Shown here: in pieces, positions 18,851 to 28,628 of the stretch
Position numbering within the stretch: the first letter of the stretch is position 1
Layout of the letters: the number at the start of each line of letters is the position of its first letter
Assembly (NCBI GenBank): GCA_900470285.1
Contig: UCAG01000016.1
Span: 1 to 64,000, forward strand
DNA from: Hyphomicrobiales bacterium
GTDB lineage: Bacteria > Pseudomonadota > Alphaproteobacteria > Rhizobiales > Rhizobiaceae
DNA length: 64,000 bases
Direction of reading: 5' to 3'
Position numbers and translations under genes: made by a program
The notes under the pieces: model-generated
What the model was told of the DNA's origin: nothing
What the model saw: only the letters and a program-made list of their open reading frames with translations
The model's database searches: none

Positions 18851-19726
18851 ATGCCAGCAACAGAAACCACACCAAACACCATTTTTGACAGCGCATTGCT
18901 GCAACAACGCCTGAAACGGGCGATGCAGCGCAATGTAAGTGGTGCGGATTTTTTGCTGGAACGCACGGTGCAGGATTTGGAAGACCGCCTTTCAACCGTT
19001 GAGCGTCAGTTTTCCCGCGCCGTTATTGTCAATCCTTATACACCGTCTGCTGCTTTATCGTTGCAACAGTCCGGTAAGGCAGAAATGATTGAAAGCATTG
19101 ACTATCAGTCAAAAGACAGCACGGAATATCTGCCACTTGAGCCACACAGCGCAGATCTGATTATCTCACTGCTGTCATTGCAATTTACCAATGACACGCC
19201 GGGACTGATGATGCAGATCAAACAAGCGCTGAAGCCTGACGGATTGTTTCTCGGTTGCATGGCGGGGGCAGGCACACTCGGGGAGCTTCGTGAATCACTA
19301 TTGCAGGCGGAATCTGAATTGACCGGCGGCGTCAGCCCGCGTGTCGCACCTTTTGCCGATGTACGTGATGGCGGTGCCCTGTTGCAGCGTGCCGGTTTTG
19401 CACTGCCGGTAACGGATATTGAGACTGTCACAGTGCGCTATGACAATATGTTTGCGCTGATGGCCGATATCCGCGCCATGGGCATGGCCAATATTCTCAC
19501 CGGCCGTTCGCGCAAACCGGTTAGCCGTCGTCTGTTCATGCGGGCTGCGGAGATTTATGCCGAGCGTTTCAGCGATCCCGACGGACGCATCCGTGCGACG
19601 TTCTCATTCATCTGGATGTCCGGTTGGGCACCCCATGCCTCACAACAACAGCCGTTGAAACCGGGTTCGGCCAAGGCTTCACTGGCTGAAGCCCTGCTCG
19701 CTACGGAAAAAGAGCCTAAAAAATAA
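18851..19726 (+). CDS. SAM-dependent methyltransferase (NDUFAF5/BioC-like)
   Basis: A 291-residue protein resembling the methyltransferase family that includes mitochondrial NDUFAF5, which modifies a complex I subunit. Opening MPATETTPNTIFDSALLQQR and FLLERTVQDLEDRL are typical of it. The glycine-rich SAM loop is poorly conserved (AVIVNPYTPSAA in its place), so activity is uncertain. The post-I acidic motif and LFLGCMAGAGTLGELR are present. The start is ATG 18851; a GTG at 18827 is also open. The substrate is not deducible. Confidence 0.82.
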   Translation: MPATETTPNTIFDSALLQQRLKRAMQRNVSGADFLLERTVQDLEDRLSTVERQFSRAVIVNPYTPSAALSLQQSGKAEMIESIDYQSKDSTEYLPLEPHSADLIISLLSLQFTNDTPGLMMQIKQALKPDGLFLGCMAGAGTLGELRESLLQAESELTGGVSPRVAPFADVRDGGALLQRAGFALPVTDIETVTVRYDNMFALMADIRAMGMANILTGRSRKPVSRRLFMRAAEIYAERFSDPDGRIRATFSFIWMSGWAPHASQQQPLKPGSAKASLAEALLATEKEPKK

Positions 19727-19735
19727 CAAGAAAGA

Positions 19736-20092
19736 TCAGCAGTCGCCCTGCTGGGAACCGTCACGGGCAATCACGCAAACTGCTTCCGGTGAGGATTGCA
19801 GCAGGCTTTTGCGCTCAATATAGGCTTTGTCAGCATTGCCGCGCTGGATAGAACCGGTGGACATCATATCCACACCGGCAGGAAACAGCGATTGCGCGGT
19901 TTGCTTATTAGCTTTCTGGCTCAGTACCGGCACGATGACCAGCGTCAATGCGAGAATTGCAGATCCGAACAGCAAAATGCAGCGGACAAATCCACTCTGG
20001 GCAACAGGCATAAAACCTGATTTTGTCTCTTCATCATCTTTAAAAAAGTCTGTCAGAAATTCTGACTGATACTGACTGCGATTGCTGTTCAT
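19736..20092 (-). CDS. Small single-span membrane protein, unknown function
   Basis: A 118-residue protein with one membrane segment (about 40-62, CILLFGSAILALTLVIVPVL). The N-terminal cytosolic part is polar and acidic (FLTDFFKDDEETKSG); the C-terminal part has two cysteines (C107-like in AVCVIA and the last residue). I chose ATG 20092 because GGAG stands 7 bases before it; the longer frame up to 20152 lacks a site. It is convergent with the methyltransferase gene. I do not recognise a named family; similar small proteins occur at this place in Brucellaceae, from memory. Confidence 0.7.
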   Translation of the reverse strand: MNSNRSQYQSEFLTDFFKDDEETKSGFMPVAQSGFVRCILLFGSAILALTLVIVPVLSQKANKQTAQSLFPAGVDMMSTGSIQRGNADKAYIERKSLLQSSPEAVCVIARDGSQQGDC

Positions 20093-20214
20093 CGTCATAC
20101 TCCGGCGCGATGATCCCACCATGCGGCATGTCAGTGAATCATCCCTTAACAAAATCGTAAAAACTTATCTTACGATTAAAAATAGCCGGCAATTATCAAG
20201 GATGTGCGGGAAGA

Positions 20215-20625
20215 TTACAGGAGATCCATCAGGAAAGGGATCAACGGTTCATCGGCAGGCGGCATCGGATAGGAGCGCAGGTCTTTAGGTTTGACCCATT
20301 TCAGCGCCTGTCCTTCCATCGAACGGGCGATACCCTCATAACGCCGGCAGATATAAAGCGGCATCAGCAGATGAAATTTATCATATGTATAACTGGCAAA
20401 AGTCAGCGGTGCGAGGCAGGCATGTTTGGTGGTGATACCCAACTCTTCCTGCAATTCACGGATCAGCGCATCTTCCGGCGTCTCACCGCTCTCAACCTTA
20501 CCGCCCGGAAACTCCCAAAGGCCGGCCAGATTTTTGCCCTCAGGGCGTTGTGCCAGCAAAATACGGCCATCCGTATCAATCAGCGCACAGGCTGCCACCA
20601 GCACAATCTTTTTGCCCTCAGTCAT
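20215..20625 (-). CDS. mutT: (Deoxy)nucleoside triphosphate pyrophosphohydrolase MutT
   Basis: A 136-residue Nudix hydrolase with a complete Nudix box: GGKVESGETPEDALIREL followed by QEELGI. It fits MutT, which hydrolyses 8-oxo-dGTP so that it is not built into DNA; other Nudix substrates cannot be excluded. ATG 20625 lies 10 bases after the GNAT gene, and the argJ-GNAT-mutT order is a likely operon. No T-rich terminator is evident after it. Confidence 0.92.
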   Translation of the reverse strand: MTEGKKIVLVAACALIDTDGRILLAQRPEGKNLAGLWEFPGGKVESGETPEDALIRELQEELGITTKHACLAPLTFASYTYDKFHLLMPLYICRRYEGIARSMEGQALKWVKPKDLRSYPMPPADEPLIPFLMDLL

Positions 20626-20635
20626 CAAATACTAC

Positions 20636-21400
20636 CTATCTGCAATAATAAATATAATCATAGACAGTGGTGAAGCCTAAACCCTGATACAAAGCACGTG
20701 CTGCTGCATTCGCGCTTTCCACCTGCAACCAGAAACAATGATCGCCGCGGGATAAGGCCTGCGCCATCTCATTCAGAACCAGTGCTTTTGCAAAACCACG
20801 CCGCCTGAACGCCTCACCAATACACAAATCCAGCAGACCGGTATAGCCGTTCTCACTCACACAGAGCAAAGTTGCTGCAGGCTCGGTACCGGCAAAACCG
20901 GCGATGACATATTTCTGCGGTTTGATTGAACGCAGAACTTCCGCCAGTCCTTCCACTTGCGGCTCAGGGCGATCGTGAAACGCACCGGATATCCGGCTAT
21001 AGCCGATCTCCTGCCCGTCACGAAACTGCACAAGCCGCAGCGGCAAGCGCGGCTGCGGCGTTTTCAACGCTGCGTTATCACGCAGATCACAGGCCATAAC
21101 CGATGATCCGCCCGTGGCCGTATAGCCGCGCGCAGTCAGATAACCTGCCAACGAAGGTGGTGCCAGCGGCGTCAGCCGGAAAACCGGCTGTTTGCCCTGC
21201 GCGGTAAACAGCGCTTCACAGGCCTCGACCCGCTGCACCAGATCCGTATCATCGGACGGATTAAGCAGATTGACGGAGTTACCGCGTTTCGACGGATAAT
21301 AAGGGGTTAGTTGAACAGCCCAATCCCCCAAATGCGTGACCTGTGCCGCAGGCCATGCATGGAAACCAAGCTCTTCAAACTGACGAATTTCAGATATCAC
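20636..21400 (-). CDS. GNAT family N-acetyltransferase
   Basis: A 254-residue protein. The C-terminal half is a GNAT domain with the acetyl-CoA loop [14 protein letters not shown] and the closing [17 protein letters not shown]. The N-terminal half is a diverged second domain. It starts with GTG 21400 that overlaps the argJ stop codon by 4 bases (GTGA), so it is coupled to argJ. The substrate is unknown; an arginine-pathway link is only suggested by position. Confidence 0.88.
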   Translation of the reverse strand: MISEIRQFEELGFHAWPAAQVTHLGDWAVQLTPYYPSKRGNSVNLLNPSDDTDLVQRVEACEALFTAQGKQPVFRLTPLAPPSLAGYLTARGYTATGGSSVMACDLRDNAALKTPQPRLPLRLVQFRDGQEIGYSRISGAFHDRPEPQVEGLAEVLRSIKPQKYVIAGFAGTEPAATLLCVSENGYTGLLDLCIGEAFRRRGFAKALVLNEMAQALSRGDHCFWLQVESANAAARALYQGLGFTTVYDYIYYCR

Positions 21401-22638
21401 GACCGGTAATCACCGTTAATGGCCACATATTCCTTGGTCAGATCGCAAGTCCAGACCGTGGCTGTGCCCTCGCCCATACCAAGCTCAACCGTGATGAGAA
21501 TATCCTCACCCTTCATATAGGCAGAAGCCGCAGCTTCCGAATAATCAGGATCGCGTTCACCATCGACCGCCACACGAATATTACCAAAGCTGATGGCCAG
21601 ACGATCACGGTCAGCCGGTTCACCCGCCTTACCAACAGCCATCACCACGCGCCCCCAATTGGCATCTTCACCGGCAGCTGCTGTCTTCACCAGTGGTGAA
21701 TTGGCAATCGACAGACCAATGCGTTTAGCAGAGACATCAGACACCGCACCTTTCACAGTGATTTCCAGCATTTTGCGCGCACCTTCACCGTCGCGCACAA
21801 CCTGCAAAGCCAGATTTTTCAAAAGCTTACGCAAAGCACGGTCAAATTCTGCCAGACGATCATCATCGGATGATGTTACAGCAACCGCACCGCGTTCCGC
21901 GGCTGTACCGGTTGCAAACAGCATCAGCGTGTCAGAAGTAGAAGTATCGCTGTCCACGGTCACCGCATTGAAGCTGGAATCCACCGCTTTGGACAACAAT
22001 CCCTGCAAGACGTCAGAGGCAATCGGCGCATCCGTCACCACAAAAGACAACATGGTCGCCATATCCGGTGCAATCATTCCTGCACCTTTGGCAATACCGT
22101 TAATTGTCACCGGCACACCGCCAAGCAACACAGTTTCCGTTGCCACTTTCGGATAGGTATCCGTGGTCATGATCGCTTTGGCAGCTTCCAGCCAGCCATT
22201 ATTATCGGCGCGCGCATTCATATCGCCGAACAGATGCGCAAATTTACCGGCATCCAGCGGCTCACCGATCACACCGGTTGAAGCGAGAAAGATTTCATGC
22301 GCTTCACAGCCCAGCGCTTCACAAGCGGCCTTGGCTGTGGCTGTCGTTGTTTCACGACCTTTTTTACCGGTAAAAGCATTGGCATTGCCGGAATTTACAA
22401 TCACAGCTTTGGCAGTACCGTGTTTCAGGCTCTCGCGACAAAAATCCACCGGCGCAGACGGGCATTTGGAGCAGGTGAAAACACCGGCAACAGAAGCAGG
22501 TTTATCAAAAACCATCATCAGCACGTCTGTTCGGTTTTTATATTTAATCCCCGCTTCGGCTGTTGCCATTCGCACGCCGGTAATCACCGGCATGGCAGGA
22601 TAATGTTTTGGTGCAAGCGGAGAAACAGAAGAAGACAT
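21397..22638 (-). CDS. argJ: Bifunctional glutamate N-acetyltransferase / amino-acid acetyltransferase ArgJ
   Basis: A 413-residue ArgJ of normal length. The self-cleavage site [16 protein letters not shown] is intact; the proenzyme splits before the Thr of ATML into alpha and beta chains. It transfers acetyl from N-acetylornithine to glutamate, recycling it in the arginine pathway, and may also use acetyl-CoA. It starts at ATG 22638 and heads an operon with the GNAT gene and mutT. Confidence 0.97.
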   Translation of the reverse strand: MSSSVSPLAPKHYPAMPVITGVRMATAEAGIKYKNRTDVLMMVFDKPASVAGVFTCSKCPSAPVDFCRESLKHGTAKAVIVNSGNANAFTGKKGRETTTATAKAACEALGCEAHEIFLASTGVIGEPLDAGKFAHLFGDMNARADNNGWLEAAKAIMTTDTYPKVATETVLLGGVPVTINGIAKGAGMIAPDMATMLSFVVTDAPIASDVLQGLLSKAVDSSFNAVTVDSDTSTSDTLMLFATGTAAERGAVAVTSSDDDRLAEFDRALRKLLKNLALQVVRDGEGARKMLEITVKGAVSDVSAKRIGLSIANSPLVKTAAAGEDANWGRVVMAVGKAGEPADRDRLAISFGNIRVAVDGERDPDYSEAAASAYMKGEDILITVELGMGEGTATVWTCDLTKEYVAINGDYRS

Positions 22639-22840
22639 GCGTGCCTCAAGAATAAGAGCATTACCGGCAAAACCTGAAAATAGCTTTGCGTCAGGGTCAT
22701 GCGGCTAAATACCAATGAATTTTAACCGGAAACAAAACAGCTCGTATCTTATGTGCCATTCAGATGCTGTCAGCACATCAAATCACCCGCCATTTTACCT
22801 CAGGTTGAGGCCAATAAATGACGGATAGGCATAAAATGCA

Positions 22841-22872
22841 ATCACCTGCCCGAAATAATCAGGGCAGGTGAT
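22841..22872 (-). terminator. Terminator of the parvulin gene
   Basis: ATCACCTGCCC and GGGCAGGTGAT form an 11-bp stem with a 10-base loop. On the minus strand TGCATTTTATG follows. The T-run is short, so termination may be moderate. Confidence 0.7.
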
Positions 22873-22937
22873 CATTTTTATCAAAATTTGCTTTCAACTT
22901 GCCAGATTGGTAATCGCATCAAAGCAAAATGTAAATT

Positions 22938-23864
22938 TTATTGAGCGGTTTTTGCGGCTGCATCCTGGGCGTCAGCCGCTTCTTTCATCGCTTTGGCAAC
23001 AGCTTCGTCTTCATAGGTGATTTTCGAACCGTCACGCAGCTTCTTGACCATTTCGATATATTTTTCACGAATGACGATCGAACGAACCTGATCCTTCACT
23101 TCATCAAATGCAGGTGGCTGCTGCTGGCGCTTATCTTCCAGCTTGATGATGTGATAGCCGAACTGCGACTTCACAGGCTCTTTGGTGTAACTGCCGACTT
23201 CCAGTGCAAAGGCAGCTTTTTCAAACTCAGGCACCATCATGCCTTCGCCGAAATAGCCCAGATCACCACCCTGTGCGGCAGAACCGTCGGTTGAGCTTTC
23301 TTTTGCCAGATCTTCAAACTTGGCGCCGCCTTCAAGCTTCTTGATGATCGCTTTGGCTTCGTCTTCAGTTTTTACGAGAATATGGCGCGCACGGACTTCG
23401 TTCTTCGCAGGCATTGCCGCGATTTCCTTGTCATAACGGGCGCGCACATCTGCATCGCTGATCTTGTCTACGATTGCAGTCTGGAAATATTCATTATGCA
23501 GCGCGCGGTCTTTCAGAAACTCGATGCGCTGTTTGAAATCAGCACTGTCGTCAAGTTTTTCAGTTTTCGCAGCAGCAGCCAGTACCTTAATATCAACGAG
23601 TGCCGCCAATGCAGCGAGACGACGCTGATCGTCCGGCAGACGGGAGAACTGCGGATCCAGATCGCTCGAAGCCTGATCAACTTCGCCCTGTGTCAGCTTA
23701 ACGCCGTTAACAGTGGCAAGCACTTTGTTCGGATCGGCTTTTTCAGCCGGTTTTGCTGCAGTTTCGGTTTTTGCAGCGGCATCCTGTGCATAGGCAGAGC
23801 CTGTAGCAGTGGTCAAAAGCAGACCGGCTGCCAGTTGAATCAGGACTTTACGGGTACGGGTCAT
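22938..23864 (-). CDS. Periplasmic peptidyl-prolyl cis-trans isomerase (parvulin/SurA-like)
   Basis: A 308-residue exported foldase. The signal peptide (MTRTRKVLIQLAAGLLLTTA, cleavage near AYA-QD) is followed by a SurA-type N-terminal chaperone segment (about 45-135) and a parvulin rotamase domain (VRARHILVKTEDEA, DLAKESSTDGSA, GGDLGYFGEGMMVPEFEKAA, SQFGYHIIKLED). It helps fold outer-membrane and periplasmic proteins. AAGGAGAA before ATG 23864 is a strong ribosome binding site. It is divergent from secA, so export motor and export-side foldase share a promoter region. Confidence 0.95.
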   Translation of the reverse strand: MTRTRKVLIQLAAGLLLTTATGSAYAQDAAAKTETAAKPAEKADPNKVLATVNGVKLTQGEVDQASSDLDPQFSRLPDDQRRLAALAALVDIKVLAAAAKTEKLDDSADFKQRIEFLKDRALHNEYFQTAIVDKISDADVRARYDKEIAAMPAKNEVRARHILVKTEDEAKAIIKKLEGGAKFEDLAKESSTDGSAAQGGDLGYFGEGMMVPEFEKAAFALEVGSYTKEPVKSQFGYHIIKLEDKRQQQPPAFDEVKDQVRSIVIREKYIEMVKKLRDGSKITYEDEAVAKAMKEAADAQDAAAKTAQ

Positions 23865-24258
23865 CAGTGATTTCTCCTTCGGGGACGAAGTACCGTCCCA
23901 AGAATAAGGCAGAATTTTGCTGCTTCGCTCTCATATCGGGTAAAGCAGAATAGTTTTTAGGCGATATGGCAATTTTCTGCACAATATATATATTTTAGCA
24001 GTAATAGTCCCTTTTGTTATGCGCATATAATCGCATTGCTCAGGATTATGACTGTTGTCAAATCATTGACATCGCCGCACTCCCCTCTTATCTGTCCATC
24101 GGCTTTGCGTCCAGAGAGCTGCCAGAGAGAAATTGCGCGAAATGTCTTTTCGACAGCGTGTTTTCTTGCCATAAGTCTCGCATAAACAAATAAAGCCGAT
24201 GACAGAGCGCCGCTCAGGCGGCGACACACTTGGCTGAAGATTTAAGAAAGGACCAGCG
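23865..24258. other. Divergent promoter region of the parvulin gene and secA
   Basis: No gene is visible in these 394 bases. A possible secA promoter is TTGACA (24066-24071), N17, TATCTG (24089-24094), which would give a leader of about 160 bases. The match of the -10 box is imperfect. Confidence 0.4.
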
Positions 24259-26979
24259 ATGGTCAGCTTTGGCGGTCTCGCCCGTATGATTTTCGGCTCA
24301 TCCAATGAGCGTCGCATCAAAGGCCTTCGTCCTCGCGCAACAGAAATTACCGCGCTTGAGAAACAATATGAAGGCTTAAGCGATGCTGAGCTTCAGGCTA
24401 AGACCGATGAATTCCGTGCCCAGCTTAGCAGCGGTAAAACACTGGATGACATTCTGCCTCATGCTTTCGCCACTGTGCGTGAAGCGGCAAAACGTACACT
24501 TGGTATGCGCCCGTTTGATGTACAGCTGATCGGCGGCATGGTGCTGCATGACCGCTCCATCGCGGAAATGCGCACCGGTGAAGGTAAAACCCTGATGGCA
24601 ACCCTGCCGGTTTACCTCAATGCGCTTGAAGGCAAAGGCGTGCATGTCGTGACAGTCAACGACTATCTCGCCACCCGCGATGCGCAGACCATGGGCGTGC
24701 TTTACAACTTCCTTGGTCTGACTGTCGGTGTGATTGCCCATGGCCTTGACGACGATCAGCGCCGTGAAGCCTATGCCTGCGATATTACCTACGCAACTAA
24801 TAACGAACTCGGCTTCGATTATCTGCGTGACAATATGAAATATGAACGCGCCCAGATGGTGCAGCGCGAACATAACTACGCCATCGTCGACGAAGTTGAT
24901 TCGATCCTGATCGACGAAGCCCGTACACCACTGATTATTTCAGGCCCGCTGGAAGACCGCTCGGACTTCTATTCGCTGATCGACACTTTCATTCCGCAAC
25001 TTGAAGCGGAAGATTACGAAGTTGACGAAAAGCAGAAAACCGCGATCTTCACTGAAGTCGGCACAGAAAAGATCGAAAGACTGCTCGAAGCTGCAGGCCA
25101 TCTGAAAGGTGAAAGCCTTTACGACATCGAGAATGTGGCGGTTGTTCACCACCTCAACAACGCATTGCGCGCGCATAAGCTGTTCCAGCTCGACAAAGAC
25201 TATATCGTCCGCAATGATGAACTGGTTATCATCGACGAATTTACCGGCCGTATGATGCCGGGTCGCCGTTATTCCGAAGGCCTGCATCAGGCGCTGGAAG
25301 CCAAAGAAAAAGTAACGATCCAGCCGGAAAACCAGACACTGGCTTCGATCACCTTCCAGAATTATTTCCGTATGTATAAAAAACTGGCCGGCATGACCGG
25401 TACAGCAGCAACGGAAGCGGAAGAATTCGGCAATATTTACGGCCTTGATGTTGCAATCATCCCGACCAATCTGCCGGTTGCCCGTATTGATGCCGATGAT
25501 GAAGTTTACCGCACAGTTGATGAAAAATACAAAGCGATCATCCGCGATATTCGTGAATCACACGAAAAGGGCCAGCCGGTTCTGGTGGGTACAACTTCCA
25601 TCGAAAAATCCGAACTTCTGGCTGAGCGTCTCAAAAAAGACGGCGTGACAAATATTCAGGTTCTGAATGCCCGTTATCACGAGCAGGAAGCCTATATTGT
25701 TGCACAGGCCGGTGTTCCGGGCGCAATTACCATTGCGACCAATATGGCTGGTCGCGGTACCGATATTCAGCTCGGCGGCAATCTGGAAATGCGCACCAAG
25801 GTGGAGCTGGCAGATGTGCCTGCCGGTCCTGAGCGCGATGCCAAAATTCAGGAAATCAAAGCGGATATCGCCCGGAAGAAAGAACAGGCACTGGCTGCCG
25901 GTGGTCTTTATGTTCTGGCGACAGAGCGTCACGAAAGCCGTCGTATCGATAACCAGCTGCGTGGCCGTTCCGGTCGTCAGGGTGATCCGGGCAAGTCGAA
26001 ATTCTTCCTGTCCCTGCAGGATGATCTGATGCGCATTTTCGGCTCTGATCGTATGGACAGCATGCTGCAGAAGCTCGGCCTCAAAGAAGACGAAGCCATT
26101 GTGCATCCGTGGATCAACAAAGCGCTGGAAAAGGCTCAGAAAAAGGTCGAAGCCCGCAACTTTGAAATCCGTAAAAACCTGCTCAAATATGATGATGTGA
26201 TGAATGATCAGCGTAAGGTGATCTTCGAACAGCGTCTGGAAATGATGGATGCAGAAGATCTGACCGAAACGGTCGATGAAATGCGCCATGAAGTGATCGA
26301 GGATATGGTGCGTGCCCATATTCCTGAAAACGCCTATGCTGAACAGTGGAAAGTTCCGGAGCTCAAAGAAGAGGTCATCAAAGTCCTCAATCTTGACCTG
26401 CCGATCGACGTCTGGGCTGCCGAAGAAGGCATTGCCGAAGAGCAGATCGAAGAGCGCATCAAGGAAGCTGCTGACAAAGCCGCTGCTGACCGTGCAGAGC
26501 GTTTCGGCCCGCAGATCATGGCCTATGTGCAGAAGTCTGTTATTCTGCAATCGCTCGACAATCTGTGGCGTGAACATCTGGTCAATCTCGATCACCTGCG
26601 CTCTGTTGTGGGTTTCCGCGGCTATGCCCAGCGTGACCCGCTGAACGAATATAAGACCGAAGGCTTTGAACTGTTTCAGGCCATGCTGTCGAACCTGCGC
26701 GAAGTTGTGATATCACAGCTGATGCGTGTGGAAATCATGCGTGAAGAACCGCAACCGGAACTGCCGGAAATGCACGGTCACCATATTGACGGCACCACCG
26801 GTGAAGATGATTTCGGCGAAGGTTCTGAAGGCCCGCGTCTGGCAGACAGCGACCGTTTTGTTGATCCAGCAGACCGTGATCCGGCTGATCCTTCGACATG
26901 GGGTCGTGTTTCCCGTAACGAAGCCTGCCCTTGCGGCTCCGGCAAGAAATTCAAACATTGCCACGGCGCTTTTGTTTAA
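24259..26979 (+). CDS. secA: Preprotein translocase subunit SecA
   Basis: A 906-residue motor ATPase. The Walker A motif is MRTGEGKT (about residue 105), the DEAD-type box is [16 protein letters not shown], and the helicase-like second domain has [23 protein letters not shown] and [13 protein letters not shown]. The C-terminal zinc motif [14 protein letters not shown], which binds SecB and lipids, is intact. SecA drives unfolded proteins through SecYEG. It starts at ATG 24259 behind GAAAGGA, and a repeat and terminator follow the stop codon. Confidence 0.99.
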   Translation: MVSFGGLARMIFGSSNERRIKGLRPRATEITALEKQYEGLSDAELQAKTDEFRAQLSSGKTLDDILPHAFATVREAAKRTLGMRPFDVQLIGGMVLHDRSIAEMRTGEGKTLMATLPVYLNALEGKGVHVVTVNDYLATRDAQTMGVLYNFLGLTVGVIAHGLDDDQRREAYACDITYATNNELGFDYLRDNMKYERAQMVQREHNYAIVDEVDSILIDEARTPLIISGPLEDRSDFYSLIDTFIPQLEAEDYEVDEKQKTAIFTEVGTEKIERLLEAAGHLKGESLYDIENVAVVHHLNNALRAHKLFQLDKDYIVRNDELVIIDEFTGRMMPGRRYSEGLHQALEAKEKVTIQPENQTLASITFQNYFRMYKKLAGMTGTAATEAEEFGNIYGLDVAIIPTNLPVARIDADDEVYRTVDEKYKAIIRDIRESHEKGQPVLVGTTSIEKSELLAERLKKDGVTNIQVLNARYHEQEAYIVAQAGVPGAITIATNMAGRGTDIQLGGNLEMRTKVELADVPAGPERDAKIQEIKADIARKKEQALAAGGLYVLATERHESRRIDNQLRGRSGRQGDPGKSKFFLSLQDDLMRIFGSDRMDSMLQKLGLKEDEAIVHPWINKALEKAQKKVEARNFEIRKNLLKYDDVMNDQRKVIFEQRLEMMDAEDLTETVDEMRHEVIEDMVRAHIPENAYAEQWKVPELKEEVIKVLNLDLPIDVWAAEEGIAEEQIEERIKEAADKAAADRAERFGPQIMAYVQKSVILQSLDNLWREHLVNLDHLRSVVGFRGYAQRDPLNEYKTEGFELFQAMLSNLREVVISQLMRVEIMREEPQPELPEMHGHHIDGTTGEDDFGEGSEGPRLADSDRFVDPADRDPADPSTWGRVSRNEACPCGSGKKFKHCHGAFV

Positions 26980-26985
26980 ACGATA

Positions 26986-27085
26986 AAGCATTTTCGGCAA
27001 AAACGTGAAGCGCCTTCGCGGGGAAATCAGTTCGCTGGACTGATTTCTTTTCCCGCTGGGATGCGAAGGATAATGCGTAAGAACT
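26986..27085. repeat. Intergenic repeat, family D, copy 2
   Basis: GCATTTTCGGCAAAAACGTG then GGAAATCAGTTCGCTGGACTGATTT resembles the block at 7067-7170. The AAATCAGTTC/GGACTGATTT pair can form a hairpin. It directly follows the secA stop codon. Confidence 0.7.
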
Positions 27086-27100
27086 ATAAACTGATAAAGC

Positions 27101-27132
27101 ACACCGCCTGTCTTCGCAGGCGGTGTTTTATT
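27101..27132 (+). terminator. Intrinsic terminator of secA
   Basis: ACACCGCCTG and CAGGCGGTGT form a 10-bp stem with a TCTTCG loop, followed by TTTATTTT. Confidence 0.9.
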
Positions 27133-27209
27133 TTGCGCTCTATAGGGGCAGATTTATAAACTTATCTGTGCCAGAACAGTGATAATCAGATCAGTATTAA
27201 GAGTAGAAC

Positions 27210-28625
27210 TTGCCTGCAAAATTTCAGATCACATCACTGGCTGAAAGATTCCTGCCTGCAAAACGGGCAGAACAATTGCGCCCTTTTTTGCAGCGGGCAG
27301 ACGGTTTGTTCTCCGGTGAGGATGAACAGGCTCAGGCCAAACGCTCATCCCTGATTGCATTTGCAATTCGTATTGCCGGTGCGGCTCTGGCACTGCTCAG
27401 TCAGGTTGTGCTTGCCCGTCTGATGGGCAGTTTTGAATTCGGTATTTATGTCCTTGTCTGGACAGTTACACTTATTCTCGGTGACCTCGCCTGTTTCGGA
27501 TTCCACACCACGATTATCCGCTATGTTCCGCAATATCTGCAAAAAAATCAGACAGATGATGCATGCGGTATTTTGCGCACCGGTCCCGTTTTCGCACTGA
27601 TCAGTGCAAGCATCATTACCCTGATTTCGATTGTCTTGCTCAATAGTCTGAGCGCGCAATTTGCGCCCTATTACTGGCCTGCTTTCATCATCGGCATTCT
27701 TTGTATTCCGGCTATTGCGCTTGGCAATATTTATGACGGCACAGCACGCTCACAGGGCTGGATTCTGGCAGCACTCAGCCCCGGCTATATTCTCCGCCCG
27801 CTGATGATGCTACTGATCTTCATCTTGCTGCTTCTGGCAGGATGGCAGCCGCAGGCCACCACAGCACTTATCGCAGCCTTTTCCGGTACTGCACTGACCG
27901 TTATCAGCCAGCAAGTATTTTTGCGCAAACGCATTGCAACGGTTCTGCCTAATGGTGCAAGATCCTATCATTTACGGGAATGGATACGGGTATCCCTGCC
28001 GATATTCCTCATTGAAGGCTTCTTCTTCCTGCTCATCAATATTGATGTGCTGATGGTTGGCCGCATGATGGAACCGGATAGTGTTGCACTGTATTTTGCA
28101 GTCACCAAAGTGCTGGCACTGGCACATTTCGTCTATTTTGCCGTCAAATCCAGTGTGGCGCAGCGCTATTCCCAGCTACTACATGGCGGTGACAGACAGG
28201 CCTTCAACGATTTCGCCCGTAACTCCGCCCGCTGGACATTCTGGCCGTCTCTAGTACTCGGCATTCTGCTGCTGGCCGCTGGCTGGCCTTTATTGGCATT
28301 GTTCGGTCACGAATTTACCAAAGGCTATCCCCTGCTGTTCATTCTGATTTTCGGGGTGATTGCGCGTGCCAGTGTCGGTCCTTGTGAAAGCCTGCTCTCC
28401 ATGTCCGGCAATCAGAATATCTGCGCCCTGCTCTATGCATTGGCACTGATCGTCAATATCGCGCTGAACATTACCCTGATCCCGCTTCTGGGCTTGAGCG
28501 GCGCAGCCATTGCCACGGTCTGCGCAATGGCCACAGAAGCAGCCACCCTCTCCTTCGTGGTTTATAAACGTCTGGGGATCACAATGTTTGTGTTTTCCCC
28601 TTCAGCCCGCCATGCCGGAGATTAA
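27210..28625 (+). CDS. Polysaccharide/lipopolysaccharide flippase (Wzx/MurJ-MATE-like)
   Basis: A 471-residue membrane protein with about 12-14 predicted membrane segments, starting near residue 47 (LIAFAIRIAGAALALLSQVV) and containing the family motif VLARLMGSFEFGIYVLVWT. Such proteins flip lipid-linked glycans across the inner membrane. The reading frame begins with TTG 27210, preceded by AAGAG at 7 bases; no ATG lies before the first membrane segment, so TTG is the likely start. The next gene begins 3 bases after its stop codon, so the two form an operon. The glycan is unknown. Confidence 0.85.
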   Translation: MPAKFQITSLAERFLPAKRAEQLRPFLQRADGLFSGEDEQAQAKRSSLIAFAIRIAGAALALLSQVVLARLMGSFEFGIYVLVWTVTLILGDLACFGFHTTIIRYVPQYLQKNQTDDACGILRTGPVFALISASIITLISIVLLNSLSAQFAPYYWPAFIIGILCIPAIALGNIYDGTARSQGWILAALSPGYILRPLMMLLIFILLLLAGWQPQATTALIAAFSGTALTVISQQVFLRKRIATVLPNGARSYHLREWIRVSLPIFLIEGFFFLLINIDVLMVGRMMEPDSVALYFAVTKVLALAHFVYFAVKSSVAQRYSQLLHGGDRQAFNDFARNSARWTFWPSLVLGILLLAAGWPLLALFGHEFTKGYPLLFILIFGVIARASVGPCESLLSMSGNQNICALLYALALIVNIALNITLIPLLGLSGAAIATVCAMATEAATLSFVVYKRLGITMFVFSPSARHAGD

Positions 28626-28628
28626 AAC

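Noticed and set aside
25558-26595. A 345-residue minus-strand open frame antisense to secA
   Set aside because: secA is intact in the other direction; the frame's composition is that of a reversed gene.
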